DNA of 64,000 bases, taken from Cyrtodaria siliqua (lineage: Eukaryota > Mollusca > Bivalvia > Adapedonta > Hiatellidae). The position numbers were made by a program, and so were the translations under genes. Below are positions 1 to 10,809 of this stretch, piece after piece. Position 1 is the stretch's first letter. Each line of letters starts with the position of its first letter. Location of the stretch: positions 53,651 to 117,650 of the forward strand of contig JAWPHD010008240.1 of the NCBI GenBank assembly GCA_037043455.1. The letters are read 5' to 3'. The notes beneath the pieces are model-generated. The model was not told the DNA's origin. It did not search any database and saw only the letters and a list, made by a program, of their open reading frames with translations.

Positions 1-221
1 CACGAGTGAAAATATGCGAGTTTCCTCACTTCGAAATTCTATATTCACGACAAACACAATAATCTCAACAACGTCAACAGCGGCGTTACGTCTTTTTCGG
101 TAGTTCACATGTGAAATATTAACAATAAAAATATAAGGTTTTAGTTTAATCATAAAATCCACTATTTCATTGTAAAGTATGTAATACATTATTATAATAT
201 GGTATGTTTTTTTAAATGTTT

Positions 222-496
222 ATTACGTGGTCCCGCCTTAATTCCATTAAGAGATGGGAAAGCTTATATTAGCCGGATTTTATAACGGTTATTCCGGCAA
301 TAAAACACGTTTAACAATTTGTTTACGAAAAAAAGCGATAACCTGTTACAATTACCTATTAAATGTTTTAATTCTACAATATGCAACCTTTCTAAGCCGA
401 AATTAAGGTCTTATTTCATACCCCAACCAACCCCGTTTTCGCTTCTTCGAGAAGGGGTTGGATGGGGTATGGAAGTTAATAGTCGGACCACGTAAT
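222..496 (+). mobile_element. Miniature inverted-repeat element with ACGTGGTCC ends
   Basis: The two ends are inverted copies of ATTACGTGGTCC (about 222 and 485-496). An internal hairpin at 419-474 pairs CATACCCCA with TGGGGTATG around a CGTTTTCGCTTCTTCGAG loop region. A second full copy lies inverted at 36566-36832, and the hairpin-side end alone is at 18271-18346. No coding capacity. Non-autonomous DNA transposon is an inference from ends and copy structure; no clear target duplication was identified. Confidence 0.7.
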
Positions 497-499
497 GTT

Positions 500-1085
500 C
501 GTCGACTTTTTTTATATAATCCGTTTTCGACATCGATTCTGAGAAACATTTGGGTTCTCGGGATACATATTTTGCATTTTTGGTTTTTAAAAATTCTTTA
601 TTATTATTGATAAATGTATGATACCATCCAATATTAACGTTAGACTCCAACGTTGTATTCGCTGTTTATAGTATAAATTTAAATTTAAAATAGCTAAATC
701 TTATTGTCAATACAATTTACAGTTTCAATTCAAACTGAAATAAAGTGCAAAACTGTATCGTAGTTATTCTACTTTTGACACTAATAAAGTCAGGTTTCCT
801 GCATTGGGTATTGCCGAAACAAAACATTAATATTTCTGTCTCTTACCATTTGTTGAGCGTATAATCGCAAGATTAGGCAAACACAATTTCACAGAGCCTC
901 GACGACGCCCTCTCGTCGGTAAGCTTTCAAATCTCAGAATGATTAAATGACGGCCGTGTGTCGTGTGTGGGTATATATGCGAGGACACTCGACAAGCAGC
1001 CACATTTTGGATTAGGATAACAGACGTTATCTTAAGTTTAGAAAATATTCAATGATTATAGGTTATTAGATTTGTATTGCATTAC
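500..1085 (+). repeat. Dispersed repeat family R, copy 1
   Basis: Blocks here match two other places in the window in the same order: 3655-4230 with 4780-5110, and 17090-18050. Shared landmarks include CGAGAAACATTTGG-like sequence, a CATCCAATATT-ACGTTAGACT block, a TTGTATTCGCTGTTTA block, and a later GGATAACAGACGTTA-like block. It has no open frame that makes sense as protein. Class unknown; boundaries are approximate. Confidence 0.6.
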
Positions 1086-1090
1086 ATGCT

Positions 1091-1210
1091 TGAGTTCTTC
1101 CGCATAATATTATTGCGCGACTTCTATTGGGATATATTCACGAGTTATTCCGAGTAATAATATTGCGATACTTTAGGAAGAGCGAGTGCATATATCCCAA
1201 TACAAATTAA
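1091..1210. repeat. Small foldback repeat, TATTGGGATATATTCAC arms
   Basis: TATTGGGATATATTCAC near 1126 pairs with GTGCATATATCCCAATA near 1188. A related copy with the same arm and the same internal GCGCAATATTAATATGCG-like block lies in the other orientation at 31980-32085. Non-coding. Confidence 0.6.
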
Positions 1211-1269
1211 ATACTCGTACCCTTTTAATTACATACGCATTTTTAATATAAAAACGTTTAATTAGATTA

Positions 1270-1355
1270 AAACAGTAGGTTTTAACATTTAATTAAAAAC
1301 ATTAATTTGAAACTAGGGTTTAACATTTAACTTTAATTAAAAACGTTAATTTGAA
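1270..1355. repeat. Two-copy AT-rich direct repeat
   Basis: Two copies of a unit of about 45 bases containing GTTTTAACATTTAATTAAAA then TTAATTTGAAAC lie side by side. No function is suggested. Confidence 0.6.
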
Positions 1356-1627
1356 ACATACTGTCGTAACATCGTGGGAATTGTTCACAATGAAAAAATA
1401 CTAATGTTTACATCATATGACAAACTTCCTGTGACATTGTACTGCGAATTGCATAAATCACTAACAAACATGCTAGAAGTTCCAGTACAATGAGTTTACA
1501 ACATTTCAATATGAACACGTCAATATGGGCGATAATTGACGTTATATTGAAAGAAAACGGAAGTTGTAAATGCGTATGCAACAATAAGCGTTTTATAATC
1601 GCCGGTAACACAAATGAGAAAAAATGT

Positions 1628-2035
1628 TCCTATAGAAATCACAGCACCCAAACTCAATGGCAACTCGTTGGTCCCCACTGTAACACAAAGAACAAATAGC
1701 TATACATGTACACTGAACACATAGCTATACATGTACACTGAACACATAGCTATACATGTACACTGAACAAATAGCTATACATGTACACTGAACAAATAGC
1801 TATACATGTACACTGAACAAATAGCTATACATGTACACTGAACAAATAGCTATACATGTACACTGAACACATAGCTATACATGTACACTGAACAAATAGC
1901 TATACATGTACACTGAACAAATAGCTATACATGTACACTGAACACATAGCTATACATGTACAATGAACACATAGCTATACACTGAAAAGGAAAATGCATA
2001 ACACAAAGAGTGCCGAGTGGGTTACATTAATAAAA
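1628..2035 (-). mobile_element. RT-B 3'-region copy containing a 25-bp minisatellite
   Basis: The left part, starting TCCTATAGAAATCACAGCAC, matches the 3' region of the RT-B element seen at 7797-7985 (opposite strand) and 60045-60205. The right part, after the minisatellite, resumes similarity with the next RT-B segment (AACACAAAGAGTG, then GGGTTAC). The array therefore appears to lie inside a single RT-B-derived copy. The match on the right side is weaker than on the left. Confidence 0.55.
1694..1985. repeat. 25-bp minisatellite, about 11 copies
   Basis: The unit begins ATAGCTATACATGTACACTG and ends AACA(A/C), 25 bases. It is repeated about 11 times with almost no divergence, one unit carrying CAATG for CACTG. 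The core TACATGTA is palindromic. High copy identity suggests recent expansion or ongoing homogenisation. Confidence 0.95.
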
Positions 2036-2601
2036 CTATATAAAAACATAAATGTTCACCTCAGAATGTATCCAGAATTGTACTGAACAACCACAGAAAT
2101 TGCAGCCAAAGAGAAAACCAGTCTTTGGTAAGACCATAAAACCCAAGGGACGAACAGTTATATTGTTGCTGTATCACCATTGACGATTAGTATATGCCAC
2201 AATACCTCTGACGTCACGTCCTTCAACCGTTAGAACGTCATTTTAAACGATTTTCAACGTCAGAAAACATCCAAAACAACGATTACGTTATTTTAAGGCA
2301 ACGTTACGTTCAAACAACACATTGAACTTGTTAGAAACACGATAAAGCTGTATATTTTCTTCGTTTGGTGCTGAGAGATGGACGTACACTGTAAGTTGTG
2401 AGAATGTGTATTACGTTCAGTCTCTCGAAAATGTGTATATAAAATACATGACAATCCGGTTTTGCAACAGAATCCTAACTATTAATTACACTCAACGATC
2501 TTCTCAAGTCCTTCGATAACAAACAACAAGTAGATGTAGCCATACTAGATTTTAGCAAGCCATTTGACACAGTACCGCACAACAAATTACTACATAAACT
2601 T

Positions 2602-2803
2602 GCCCCAGTGGCCTACTTTGCCACTGACCGTTCCAAGGCGGTAGCCCTGTTGTCAACCCTTTTCTGTTTGTGATGTCGTTTGCATTTTTTTATTAATTTT
2701 ACCTTTTTGTTTGTTTGTTTGCGTGTTTGTTTTTGTGTTTTGTGGTTGACTGTCGTCCTTGAATGCTGCTTTCCCTGTCCGATATTTGTATCCTTCTTGA
2801 CTG
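2602..2803 (+). mobile_element. RT-A 3'-region copy inserted into the LINE relic
   Basis: It contains the RT-A 3' landmarks in order: CCACTGACCGTTCCAAGGCGG, GTTGTCAACCCTTTT, GTTGACTGTCGTCCTTGAAT and CCTGTCCGA. The LINE reading frame runs up to its left edge (ending HKLA) and resumes at its right edge (YGIRG), so the insertion is cleanly delimited. Confidence 0.8.
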
Positions 2804-2937
2804 ATATGGTATCCGGGGCGAACTCAACGACTGGCTGTCGTCCTTCCTGACAGAGAGGATGATGGATGTAGTTTGCGAAGGCGAACACTCAAAGGGCGTC
2901 AGAGTGGAGTTCGGTGTCCCCCAGGGCACAGTGTTAG

Positions 2938-3012
2938 TTTAAACTTATTTATTTTACATCGATTGTAACGAAAGCTCTATGAACTTATTTGAATCACTCT
3001 CGATGTCTTCCT
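2938..3012. mobile_element. 75-bp insertion with a 7-bp target duplication
   Basis: The RT frame breaks at GTGTTAG (2931-2937) and resumes at GTGTTGG (3013-3019). Removing the intervening 75 bases restores the expected GTVLGPLL order. The flanking near-identical heptamers look like a target-site duplication. The insert itself is AT-rich and non-coding. Confidence 0.65.
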
Positions 3013-3299
3013 GTGTTGGGGCCGCTCCTCTTTCTGTGCCACATCAGTGACCTTCTTGAGTGCGTCACCTCACAAGTTCGTCTCTTCATCGACGATTGTC
3101 TCCTCTATAGAACCATCCGGTCAACCAAGGACCACTCCATACTCCAAAACGACCTACATGAATTCGAACAATGGGCTGCCAAGTGGGGAATGCACTTCAA
3201 GGCGAAAAAAATGTTATATTCGCAGCATCCGTAACAAGTCATCCAACTACTATACCATGTGCTAAAAGTGAACAATAAAAACACTCTTTCTTTATGAGA

Positions 3300-3480
3300 A
3301 CAGTTGTTAAGAGGAAGCAGCTGGAAGAGAGCAATAACAACGCCCAGACAGTCGAGGCCTTTAAGTTTGGTCTTCAGAACTGCTTCTAAGCGCGTACACC
3401 ACCCCGTAGTGAAATACCAGTATTGGGATCTACTACGTATTCATCAGATACAGATACAGATACAGAGATACAGAGATAAG
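3300..3480 (+). repeat. Unassigned segment ending in a CAGATA-type microsatellite
   Basis: A short open stretch of 60 codons at 3304-3486 does not match anything I recognise. The last 35 bases are imperfect repeats of AGATAC and AGAGATAC. This could be the 3' tail of the LINE relic upstream, since LINE tails are often short tandem repeats. That link is inference. Confidence 0.4.
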
Positions 3481-3653
3481 AAATAAAATATTTCCAACGG
3501 GTTTATATTGTGCGAGATAAAAACCTGGTGGTTGGGACTTGAAACACATCGAAACCGCGGGCCTACAGCCCTTGGTATTGATGATATTCAAGTCCCGCCC
3601 ACCAGGTTTTTATCTGGGACAGTATAAACCCGCTGGACATATTTTATTTCTTA
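3478..3653. repeat. Foldback element with 66-bp arms (FB2)
   Basis: The left arm (3478-3543) contains AACCTGGTGGTTGGGACTTG and the right arm (about 3588-3653) is its inverted copy with a few mismatches. The loop is about 44 bases. Both outer ends read AGAAATAAAATAT. No coding capacity. It starts directly at the microsatellite end of the preceding segment. Confidence 0.85.
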
Positions 3654-3654
3654 A

Positions 3655-5110
3655 GTAATCCTGTTTTCGTAGGCATTTTATTTATATAATACTTTTCCAC
3701 ATCGATTTCGAGAAACATTTGGACTCTCAGTTTAACGATTTACGTATTTGGATATTGATTTGTTTTGGATCCAATATGCAAAATGTTTATCTCGTTAGTC
3801 GAAATATTGTTTGCAAAATCCGTGTAGAAAATCTAAAGAAAAACAGCAGATTTTGAATGTACTATATCATATACGCATTTACAAAATTGTTCAAAGGGAG
3901 TATGTAACTTAAGCATATTTCATTAAGCTTATAAACGATACTGTGTTGATGAGCCGTTAAACAACATTCAGTTCTTCCAAGAACGTTCTTTTTCATATCT
4001 TCGTTATTAAATGTAGGATGTCATCCAATATTTACGTTAGACTCTGACATTGTATTCGGTGTTTAAAGTATAACTATATGTACATATGTCTGACCGTTTA
4101 TTGAGCGCATTATCACCAGATTAGACGAAATAAATCGATAGAGCCTCGACGCCTTCTTGACAGTAAGCTGTCACTAAATGATGGATGTGTCTCGGACGCG
4201 AGTCTTTCTTTAAAGCTCGTATCAGCGCACCACGGTTGTATTTTCGTATTTATGTATATATAGATACAACAGTATTACTTCGGGAATGAAATGCGCTCTT
4301 TTGGTTTGCATTGGGGTATGAAAAACATTTGAGTGGTTTAAAATCCTCCACGCGTTCGGCCTCCACACACTTTAAACCACCCAAATGTTTTTCATACCCC
4401 AATGAAAACCAAAAGAGCGCATTTCATTCCTTTTATTTACATGAATATTTACCTTTAGAATGGCGTTGATTTCTTCTCTATATACGCCAGATTTACTGTT
4501 TATTTCGAAAAAAATGTTTATTATACGGGGATATGGAATAAAATGTAACAGCCGTTACGATCGGCAACATTTTAGACACACACCTCATGCGCAATATTCT
4601 ATTAAGTTAAGCTCCGCCCATCATCCAATGAAAACCGTTAAAAGGCATATCATGAGGTATGCCGAAGGTAATGTTATTCATCGGAAAATGAAATGCAGCT
4701 TGTCAAATAAGATTCATCGTAGCGAATGCAATAGTGATGTAAATATTTTAATTTGAAACCTCAGTGTACCATTTATTACCCTCAAATGAAACTAGATGAC
4801 CCCCACTCTCTCAAATACCAACATCGGACGTGTGGGGATACCCGACATGCAGGCACACTATAGATTAAAATAACAGACGTAATGTTTAGAAAGATTTAAA
4901 TAATAAGCGAGTATAATCTCCGATTAAAACACTTACATTGTTGCTGTATCACCATTGACTATTATATATCAATATAAGGAACATTTATCAGTACAGTATC
5001 ACAAGGTGCAGTACGCATATAAATATGGCTTGATTTATTAGATCAACGTAATCCTCTTTTTTCAGACTTTTCCTTTTTTTAATTTCCTTTTTTTCGAAAA
5101 TAATTTTACG
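3655..5110 (+). repeat. Dispersed repeat family R, copy 2, split by foldback FB3
   Basis: 3655-4230 matches 520-930 and 17110-17260. 4830-5110 matches 17680-17960, including GACATGCAG-CACA, AATAATAAGCG, ACTTACATTGTTG and ATCACCATTGAC blocks. The 4240-4780 part is extra here and contains FB3. No gene recognised; the 98-codon open stretch at 4460-4756 shows no protein-like pattern. Confidence 0.6.
4283..4430. repeat. Foldback element with 60-bp arms (FB3)
   Basis: The left arm 4283-4342 and right arm 4371-4430 are nearly perfect inverted copies, outer end GGAATGAAATGCGCTCTTTT. The 28-base loop contains CACGCGTTCGGCC. It would form a very stable hairpin. Non-coding, function unknown. Confidence 0.9.
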
Positions 5111-5207
5111 AAAAAATGGTTGGACTATGGGGATAATCATTAGCATATTTGATCCTTTTACCTTTACTTTTGGCACATAATAAAGACAAGTCTTATAAAT
5201 GGTTTAC

Positions 5208-5335
5208 AAGGAGGCGTGAGAGGTGTTGCACTTTACATTACCTCTCATGAACAGACTCAATAAAACCGAATCTGCTTCTGTTATATTTTGTTTTTGTTTG
5301 TTGCTTCCAATGGATCCACTTTTCAGTAATTATAA
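5208..5335 (+). repeat. Dispersed repeat family C, copy 1
   Basis: It contains GGCGTGAGAGGTGTTGCAC, CCTCTCATGAACAGACTCAA and TTGCTTCCAATGGATCC in order. The same series is at 26604-26735 and 44508-44640. I associate this pattern with the 3' ends of a molluscan LINE family, from memory only. Confidence 0.65.
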
Positions 5336-5339
5336 ATAG

Positions 5340-6495
5340 TTCTACATACAGAAATAAAACCGCAAATGTTTAAGATAATTTCAAATAATATGTCACTGCC
5401 AACACAACCAGACGTTATCAATTGAAATAACAAGTATATTATTGTACGTACAAATATCACAACGTATCGGATATCTTCAATACAGCTCCCTGGTAAATGC
5501 TTTCATTCAACATAACCATATATTTGGATGAAATATTAAAATTAAAATAAATATATCAATGATCTTATATAAGCACGGGATAGGTCAATGGATGCCGCAC
5601 GGCATATGATATAACGGACAACTACGAAAACGTCACGACATGCTAAATTATATAAGATCAGTAAAACGTTTACTTTTATCACTGTAAATATATACACCAT
5701 TAAACCAAAAGATTAAACAGGCACAACCCATATACGGATGGCGGGAGGTATACATCACTGGTTCTACCAGGCATGAATAAGTCACAAATAAATCGACCGT
5801 CATATATGGTCTAACATGTGTTATAAAAATGACACAAAACACTATTCAAAACAAAAAAACAAACCATGTATCAGCATACTTTTGAGTATAAGATAATAAA
5901 TTTAAAACTCCATTCTGAAAAAAAGCTTTACGAAACCCTTAAAATACTCGATAAAAGCACATCAGAAAAGAATGAACCCATCTCGCAAATAAATCAAATA
6001 AGAAACAGTACAATAAGAAGAAATTCACATAAAACACAACCGCTAGTTTAAACAAACTTTTCTTTTGTGCAAAATACAGGTGCCACCGCACGTTCTTACT
6101 GCATTAGTTATGACCCCTTCCGCCAGCTGGTGCTATGGGCACCGGACGTATCATATTGGTACATGTTGGAATTTGGTTCCATGTTCCCAAGATAGCCACC
6201 ACGAAATCATTATCATAACGAAAATCACACATATTGAAGTATGTGTAAACATTCGTACAAGAAACTAGCCTTCCATTCGCCGTTTTGGTCGAGCATCTAA
6301 ATCTACTACATATACGATGAATCAATCTCAGAAATAAGTCCCACTTTAATACAGGACTTAACCACGGGAATATCTCTCGACTTTAAGAACCACCATACCT
6401 GTGCTTCATTATGGATCACAGGACACAGTTCAGCCTAATTCTAAACCCACTTTATAACGTACCAATGAACAGTCAAAACCTTCATTCAAAACAAG
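5340..6495. other. No gene recognised
   Basis: Unique-looking AT-rich sequence. GATCTTATATAA near 5560 and TTATATAAGATC near 5650 form a short inverted pair about 80 bases apart. A CCAGGCATGAATA motif near 5768 recurs at 35204. Open stretches here are short and have no protein-like features. Confidence 0.6.
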
Positions 6496-6498
6496 TTA

Positions 6499-6735
6499 CT
6501 GTCCCGTTTATTGGGTGACAGTAGGTAAGTATGATGTTTGATGCACTCTAGAACCTGTTTAAACCCCCAGTGGCCTTTTTTTCCACTGACCGTCAATCGG
6601 AAGCCCTATTGTCAACCCATGTGTGTTTGTGATGTCTTATTGGCCTTTTATTCATCTTTAAATGTGTTCTTTTGTTTCTGTGTGGTTTGTGATTGACTGT
6701 CGTCCTTAAAATGCTGCTTTTCCTGTTCGATTTTT
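6499..6735 (+). mobile_element. RT-A 3'-region copy
   Basis: Reads in the same direction as the parental element at 42400-43752: CTGTCCCGTTTATTGGG, CACTCTAGAACCTG, GTTTAAACCCCCAGTGGCC, ATTGTCAACCCATGTGTG, GACTGTCGTCCTTAAA, CCTGTTCGATTTTTATA. The CCAAGGCGG block is altered to CAATCGGAAG. It is 5' truncated relative to the copy at 43335. Confidence 0.8.
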
Positions 6736-6739
6736 ATAA

Positions 6740-7275
6740 CTATATTCCTGCAAACGAAACTTGAACACCGTTCCAATTTTACAGTAATTAACTTTTCTAA
6801 ACTGACATTTATTAACTTCACAAATGTTAGTAAAGCGGCCATGTAAAATGATGGCGACAGATTCACGAGTTTTTAAACATGTAAGAATGAAATATATTCG
6901 ATATTCCGCTATATTCTGCGGTATCTTAGAGGACGTCTAGAAAGTAATCTGTCAAACAAAGCAATACAGACAAGTGCCGGCTACACAGTATTTATATAAC
7001 TCAAATGCCCTATGGCAGCAGTGTTGTCTTGTTGTGCAGTTTCACACAGAAAAAAAACTGACACCTTGCATCCGGAGGGGCTTAAGGGCAACAAGTACAA
7101 TTACTGCAGAAAATGTCGTCATTACGTAATAGATAGAGTATGGTCTCGTCGAGTTGGTTGATTTAAACATCGAGGTGTTTAAATTAACCTTATTTGTTTT
7201 ATAGCATGTCCATTTCAGCGCCCTGCCATACTCTAACTTCCAATAACCGGTAGTTGTAGTACACCATTTACTCTC
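6740..7275. other. No gene recognised
   Basis: AT-rich sequence with one small hairpin near 7155-7193 (GGTTGATTTAAACA against TGTTTAAATTAACC). Nothing else was identified. Confidence 0.6.
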
Positions 7276-7277
7276 AT

Positions 7278-7985
7278 TTTATGGAGATGTGGTCTATAAA
7301 CTTCGAAAGTTAAAGGGGTCTGATGGGATTCCTGACCGCTTTACAAATTTAATCATGAAGTTCGTCAGAAAATGATATAACCCTTTGGTTTTACAGCGCA
7401 CTCTACAGTGATTGACCCCTCTACAGTCAGTCATTACGCTTCTCTTTTCACTTGTGCGATGACTGGACTACCTCTTGGGACTCTATGATTGTACCTACTG
7501 AAACTCCAACTAAGGGAGGTGGGTGCATGAGCTTTCGTCCCTCGGGTTTTCTGGTCGTACCCTAGATTGGTTTTCTCTTTAGCTGCAACTACTATGGTTG
7601 TTCAGTACGATTCTGGATACATCCTGAGATGTTTATTATTTTGTATGTGTTTCTTTAGTTAGTTTCTCAGAATGTGGACTTTTTTGTTAGAGAATTCCTT
7701 TTGATGGGATGTAGTTTTGTTTACACTGTCTTGTCTATTTGGGCGTTGAAGGCAAGATAATAGCGAGAATTGTGCGCATATAAAATCGATTCAAGCTAAC
7801 GAGTAGGCCTTATTGCCTACTGACCGTTCCAAGTCGGTAACCCTGTCTTCACTACCCTTTCTGTTGTTTTTTGTCTCTTTCATTGTATTGTCAAGTCCTT
7901 GTTTGCAGTACAGTGTGGACCTACGATGCCATTGCGCTCGGACGCTGTGGTTTCTATAGGACCCTATATCTCCTTTTTTATTTTC
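7278..7985 (+). pseudogene. RT-B element: C-terminal coding relic plus 3' region
   Basis: Translation gives FYGDVVYKLRKLKGSDGIP, then FTNLIMKFVRK, a stop, and YNPLVLQRT. Frameshifts lead to further pieces around TGLPLGTL (about 7460). The same series in RT-A reads CDVIYKLRKILGHDHF and DPIILQRTAC (43040-43170), so the two are homologous. The RT core with YLDD is missing here. The 3' region (about 7797-7985) carries CTACTGACCGTTCCAAGTCGG, CCCTGTCTTCACTACCC and ends at CTATAGGACCCTATAT. That 3' segment recurs at 1628, 48035 and 60045. Assignment to Penelope-like elements is tentative. Confidence 0.65.
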
Positions 7986-9790
7986 AATTAAGCGATTTAC
8001 ACCTGTGCTATTACAAAGAGAATTTTCAGTGACCATGCTACAAAGTTCATTGTCAACCAAAGATGCCGTGTTCCTATTCGACTTTTATACTTATTTCTTT
8101 AAACGTGAAAATGGACGTCAGATGTAAAGACATGTACACTATAAAGAGAAGAGTAGACGACAGCAAGCCTAATTATAATATTACACAACAAATAATACAT
8201 ATAGAATTAGTTACATGTATATAGATGAATCGAATTACTTTAAAGGGACATATGGCAAACTTGATTTTTTAAAAACTCACGGCGTCCCGTTAGTTTTCCT
8301 ACATAACTTGCGAATCATTAATATTAATTATAAGAATAATATGAAGCAGTGTTTTTCTACATATTATTAACTCTTGATTATATTGATTATACTATGGTAG
8401 AATAAGATGAAAAATGAATGAACACTCAAAATTGTATTTAATTATATGCAAGCAGATTTAACGTCAACATAATACTGGCTTAATAAATCGAGACGCTAAT
8501 TTAAGTGCTTGATAAGCACATTAAAATTGTCGTGTGTCCCTTTCAATCAAAACATCATTATTTCAGATTTCCTCATCTCTTGTAAGAGTTTACAAGTTTG
8601 GCCTGCATTAAAATATTATGTCTTACTCTGCGTACAGTAATGTTAGTTTGCAAGAGTATAGTTTTACCAAATGGGCTAGTGACATTGCTTTAGTTTTACG
8701 CTAATTGATACATTACGCCGCTAGTCATATACTTATTTGCCAACAGACACATCGTCGTCGATACATGTATTGTCTTAGTCTCTCTGCGTAGGGATACTAA
8801 CGCAAGGATTATTTCTCTTTGATTTATAGTGTGTTAATACGAATAATTAAACGTGCACTAAACATCGTCTAAAATATATATGTTTATGCATGATTATTGT
8901 AGAAACATGAAACGTCTTTAGGTATCCTCAGTTAATTAAACTAATTCACCAAATAAAGTAATTATCGTCTCAAAGGCATCATATTCCATCTTAAGCTGAG
9001 AGACTCGTGACTAATTAGAATCGTAACGATGCAGTTGATAACTGCGTACAGCAAGACGTTAAATGGTTTAAGTGTTTAGAAGAGAACTACCTTATTAATT
9101 TGGTCTCAGAATAGAGGCAATAAAACCGTATGTGTAGCGTTGATATGATTGATTTGTTTCATGCATGCTACTGTAAGAAATGATTATTTAGCGTAGTCCA
9201 AAGTTGACGCAGTGGACGATTTTCGATGTTTCGGGCATATTAGCGCTATGATGAATTAGTGCTCGGCCCTAGCGTTCTCTTTCCTTTGAATTAGAAAAGA
9301 TTAATCTAACAAACTGCAAACTAAGTAGAATCATTCACAGTCGGTTACAGTGTTTAAGGACTCACACCACTATTATCTCCCTTGAATACTCGTGCCCTAC
9401 AGATGAAGGAGGTAAATAAAAAAAAAAAGTTCGCTTTTCTACATTTTACAGGATACATTGATTGATCTTTACCAGGTTCTAAATCTACAGCATTTTAGGA
9501 AGAAATCACAGAAAAATGCATGTTGATATAAGATTTCTAGCTAATTCTGCCTTATTTTACACATCATGGGTCTAATCACCACGGGGTTGTATTTTTGTCT
9601 AAATGTTGATAGGTGTCACGCAAACATGATATTAAAAAAAGTTCAATCTGGTAAATATTAGTTAAATGTGTTTTAAATTTCAGATATTGGATCAATGAAA
9701 AATTTAAGCATAAATACATGTTGTAAAATCTGTTTATCTCTATGCCACGAACAAAAATATTACAATGGGACCCTATGGAAAATTAATTGT
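7986..9790. other. Mostly unassigned AT-rich sequence; repeat family G at 8890-9080
   Basis: The block 8890-9080 (ATCGTCTCAAAGGCATCAT, CATCTTAAGCTGAGAGACT, GCAGTTGATAACTGC) recurs at 18060-18230. The rest shows no open frames of note and no recognised element. Confidence 0.55.
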
Positions 9791-9801
9791 GGTGTGAGAC
9801 G

Positions 9802-10105
9802 TTAAGTAAGAGCTGCAGAATGGGTATCTTTTATTCGTTATTCTTAAGGCATTGCGCTTTAGAGCTGCAGAATGGCATTTTCATCCGTCATCTGTAAGGT
9901 ATTGCGCTTTACAGCTGCAGAACGGGTATCATCCTTTAATGCTAAGGTATTGCGCTTTAGAGCTGCAGAACGTGTATATTTCATCATTAATCCCTAATGC
10001 CTTGCAATTTAGAGCTTCAGAATGGGTATCTTCATCATTAATATCTAAGCCCTTTCGCTTTAGAGCTGCAGAACGGGTATCTTATATCCTTCACCTCTAA
10101 GCATT
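9802..10105. repeat. About 50-bp tandem repeat, 6 diverged copies
   Basis: Successive copies of ATTGCGCTTTAGAGCTGCAG followed by AACGGGTATC-TTCATC start near 9802, 9851, 9901, 9949, 10001 and 10051. Spacing is 48-52 bases. An 82-codon open stretch across it is a by-product of the periodicity and is not a gene. Confidence 0.9.
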
Positions 10106-10780
10106 GTTCGTGTATCTGTGAAGGTTTCAGACATGTTAGGACACAGTTAACACGGTTATTCAGAAATCCCGTCTGTGTATGTATAGTTACTTCAAGCTAT
10201 CTTCATAATGCAGGAATTAGCTGAAATTTTACTTGATACCATGTTTAACTAATAATTGACTATATTTTCAAAACCAATACAGGTATAAGCATAGCTTTAG
10301 CTTTATTTTTACAGCTATTGGCTTGTAAAACAAACACACATATCAATGAAGACAGACTACTTTGAAACAAATCTCAAAATTAAAGCGAGAGACTGATACT
10401 TTCCTGGAAAATCAAAATTTTGACGGGTAACCCTTAGTTTGATTTTATTATTTTCAGCAATTTTCTCAATAATTATTTCTTAAATATCATTTCTATGCTA
10501 TATTCAGATGTAGAGATGCCTTTTCATGTACATTTAAACGTTTCAGACATAGCTGAGCACAAATGACCAGGAAAATGCAAAATCCCTATCACTACCGTAG
10601 ATATTCAAAATATTAAAGGTACTCGGCCTGAATTTCGACCAATACCCTAGGTCACTAAAACTTGAATAATTTGAAAACCAATAAACATGGAATCAAAATG
10701 TTAACACTTTTCAGCATGTAATTGATTTATATACATTTTCAATTATTATTGAGGTGATCATTAGAAAAAGAAATCACCTT
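10106..10780. other. No gene recognised
   Basis: AT-rich sequence leading to the 5' junction of the CR1 element. A short stem (AGGTGAT at 10752 against ATCACCT at 10773) lies right at the junction. Nothing else was identified. Confidence 0.5.
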
Positions 10781-10809
10781 AAGGATTTCGGAGAAAATGG
10801 ATTATAACA

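Larger units (their letters stand above)
2495..3270 (+). pseudogene. Non-LTR retrotransposon reverse transcriptase relic, interrupted twice
   Basis: Translation shows successive RT blocks: DVAILDFSKPFDTVPHNKLL (about 2535-2595), then YGIRGELNDWLSSFLTER and FGVPQGTVL (2805-2937), then LGPLLFLCHISDLLE, RLFIDDCLLYR and FEQWAAKWGMHF (3013-3210), then a frameshift into KCYIRSIRNKSS. The catalytic box reads FIDD where FADD is expected, so it is probably inactive. It is split by an RT-A 3' copy at 2602-2803 and by a 75-bp insertion at 2938-3012. The blocks resemble the CR1/L2/Rex group of LINEs; the exact clade is not decided. It is 5' truncated and lacks an endonuclease. Confidence 0.85.

Noticed and set aside
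5866..6325. Several 61-73-codon frames on both strands
   Set aside because: Overlapping, without domains, and composition as expected of AT-rich non-coding DNA.
7797..7985. Hammerhead ribozyme in the 3' regions of RT-A or RT-B, as known in some Penelope-like elements
   Set aside because: I looked for the CTGATGA and GAAA core in both orientations in these segments and found no plausible arrangement.
9852..10100. 82-codon frame with repeated Arg-Phe-Arg-Ala-Ala-Glu words
   Set aside because: It follows the 50-base tandem repeat; copies differ by indels that break the frame.
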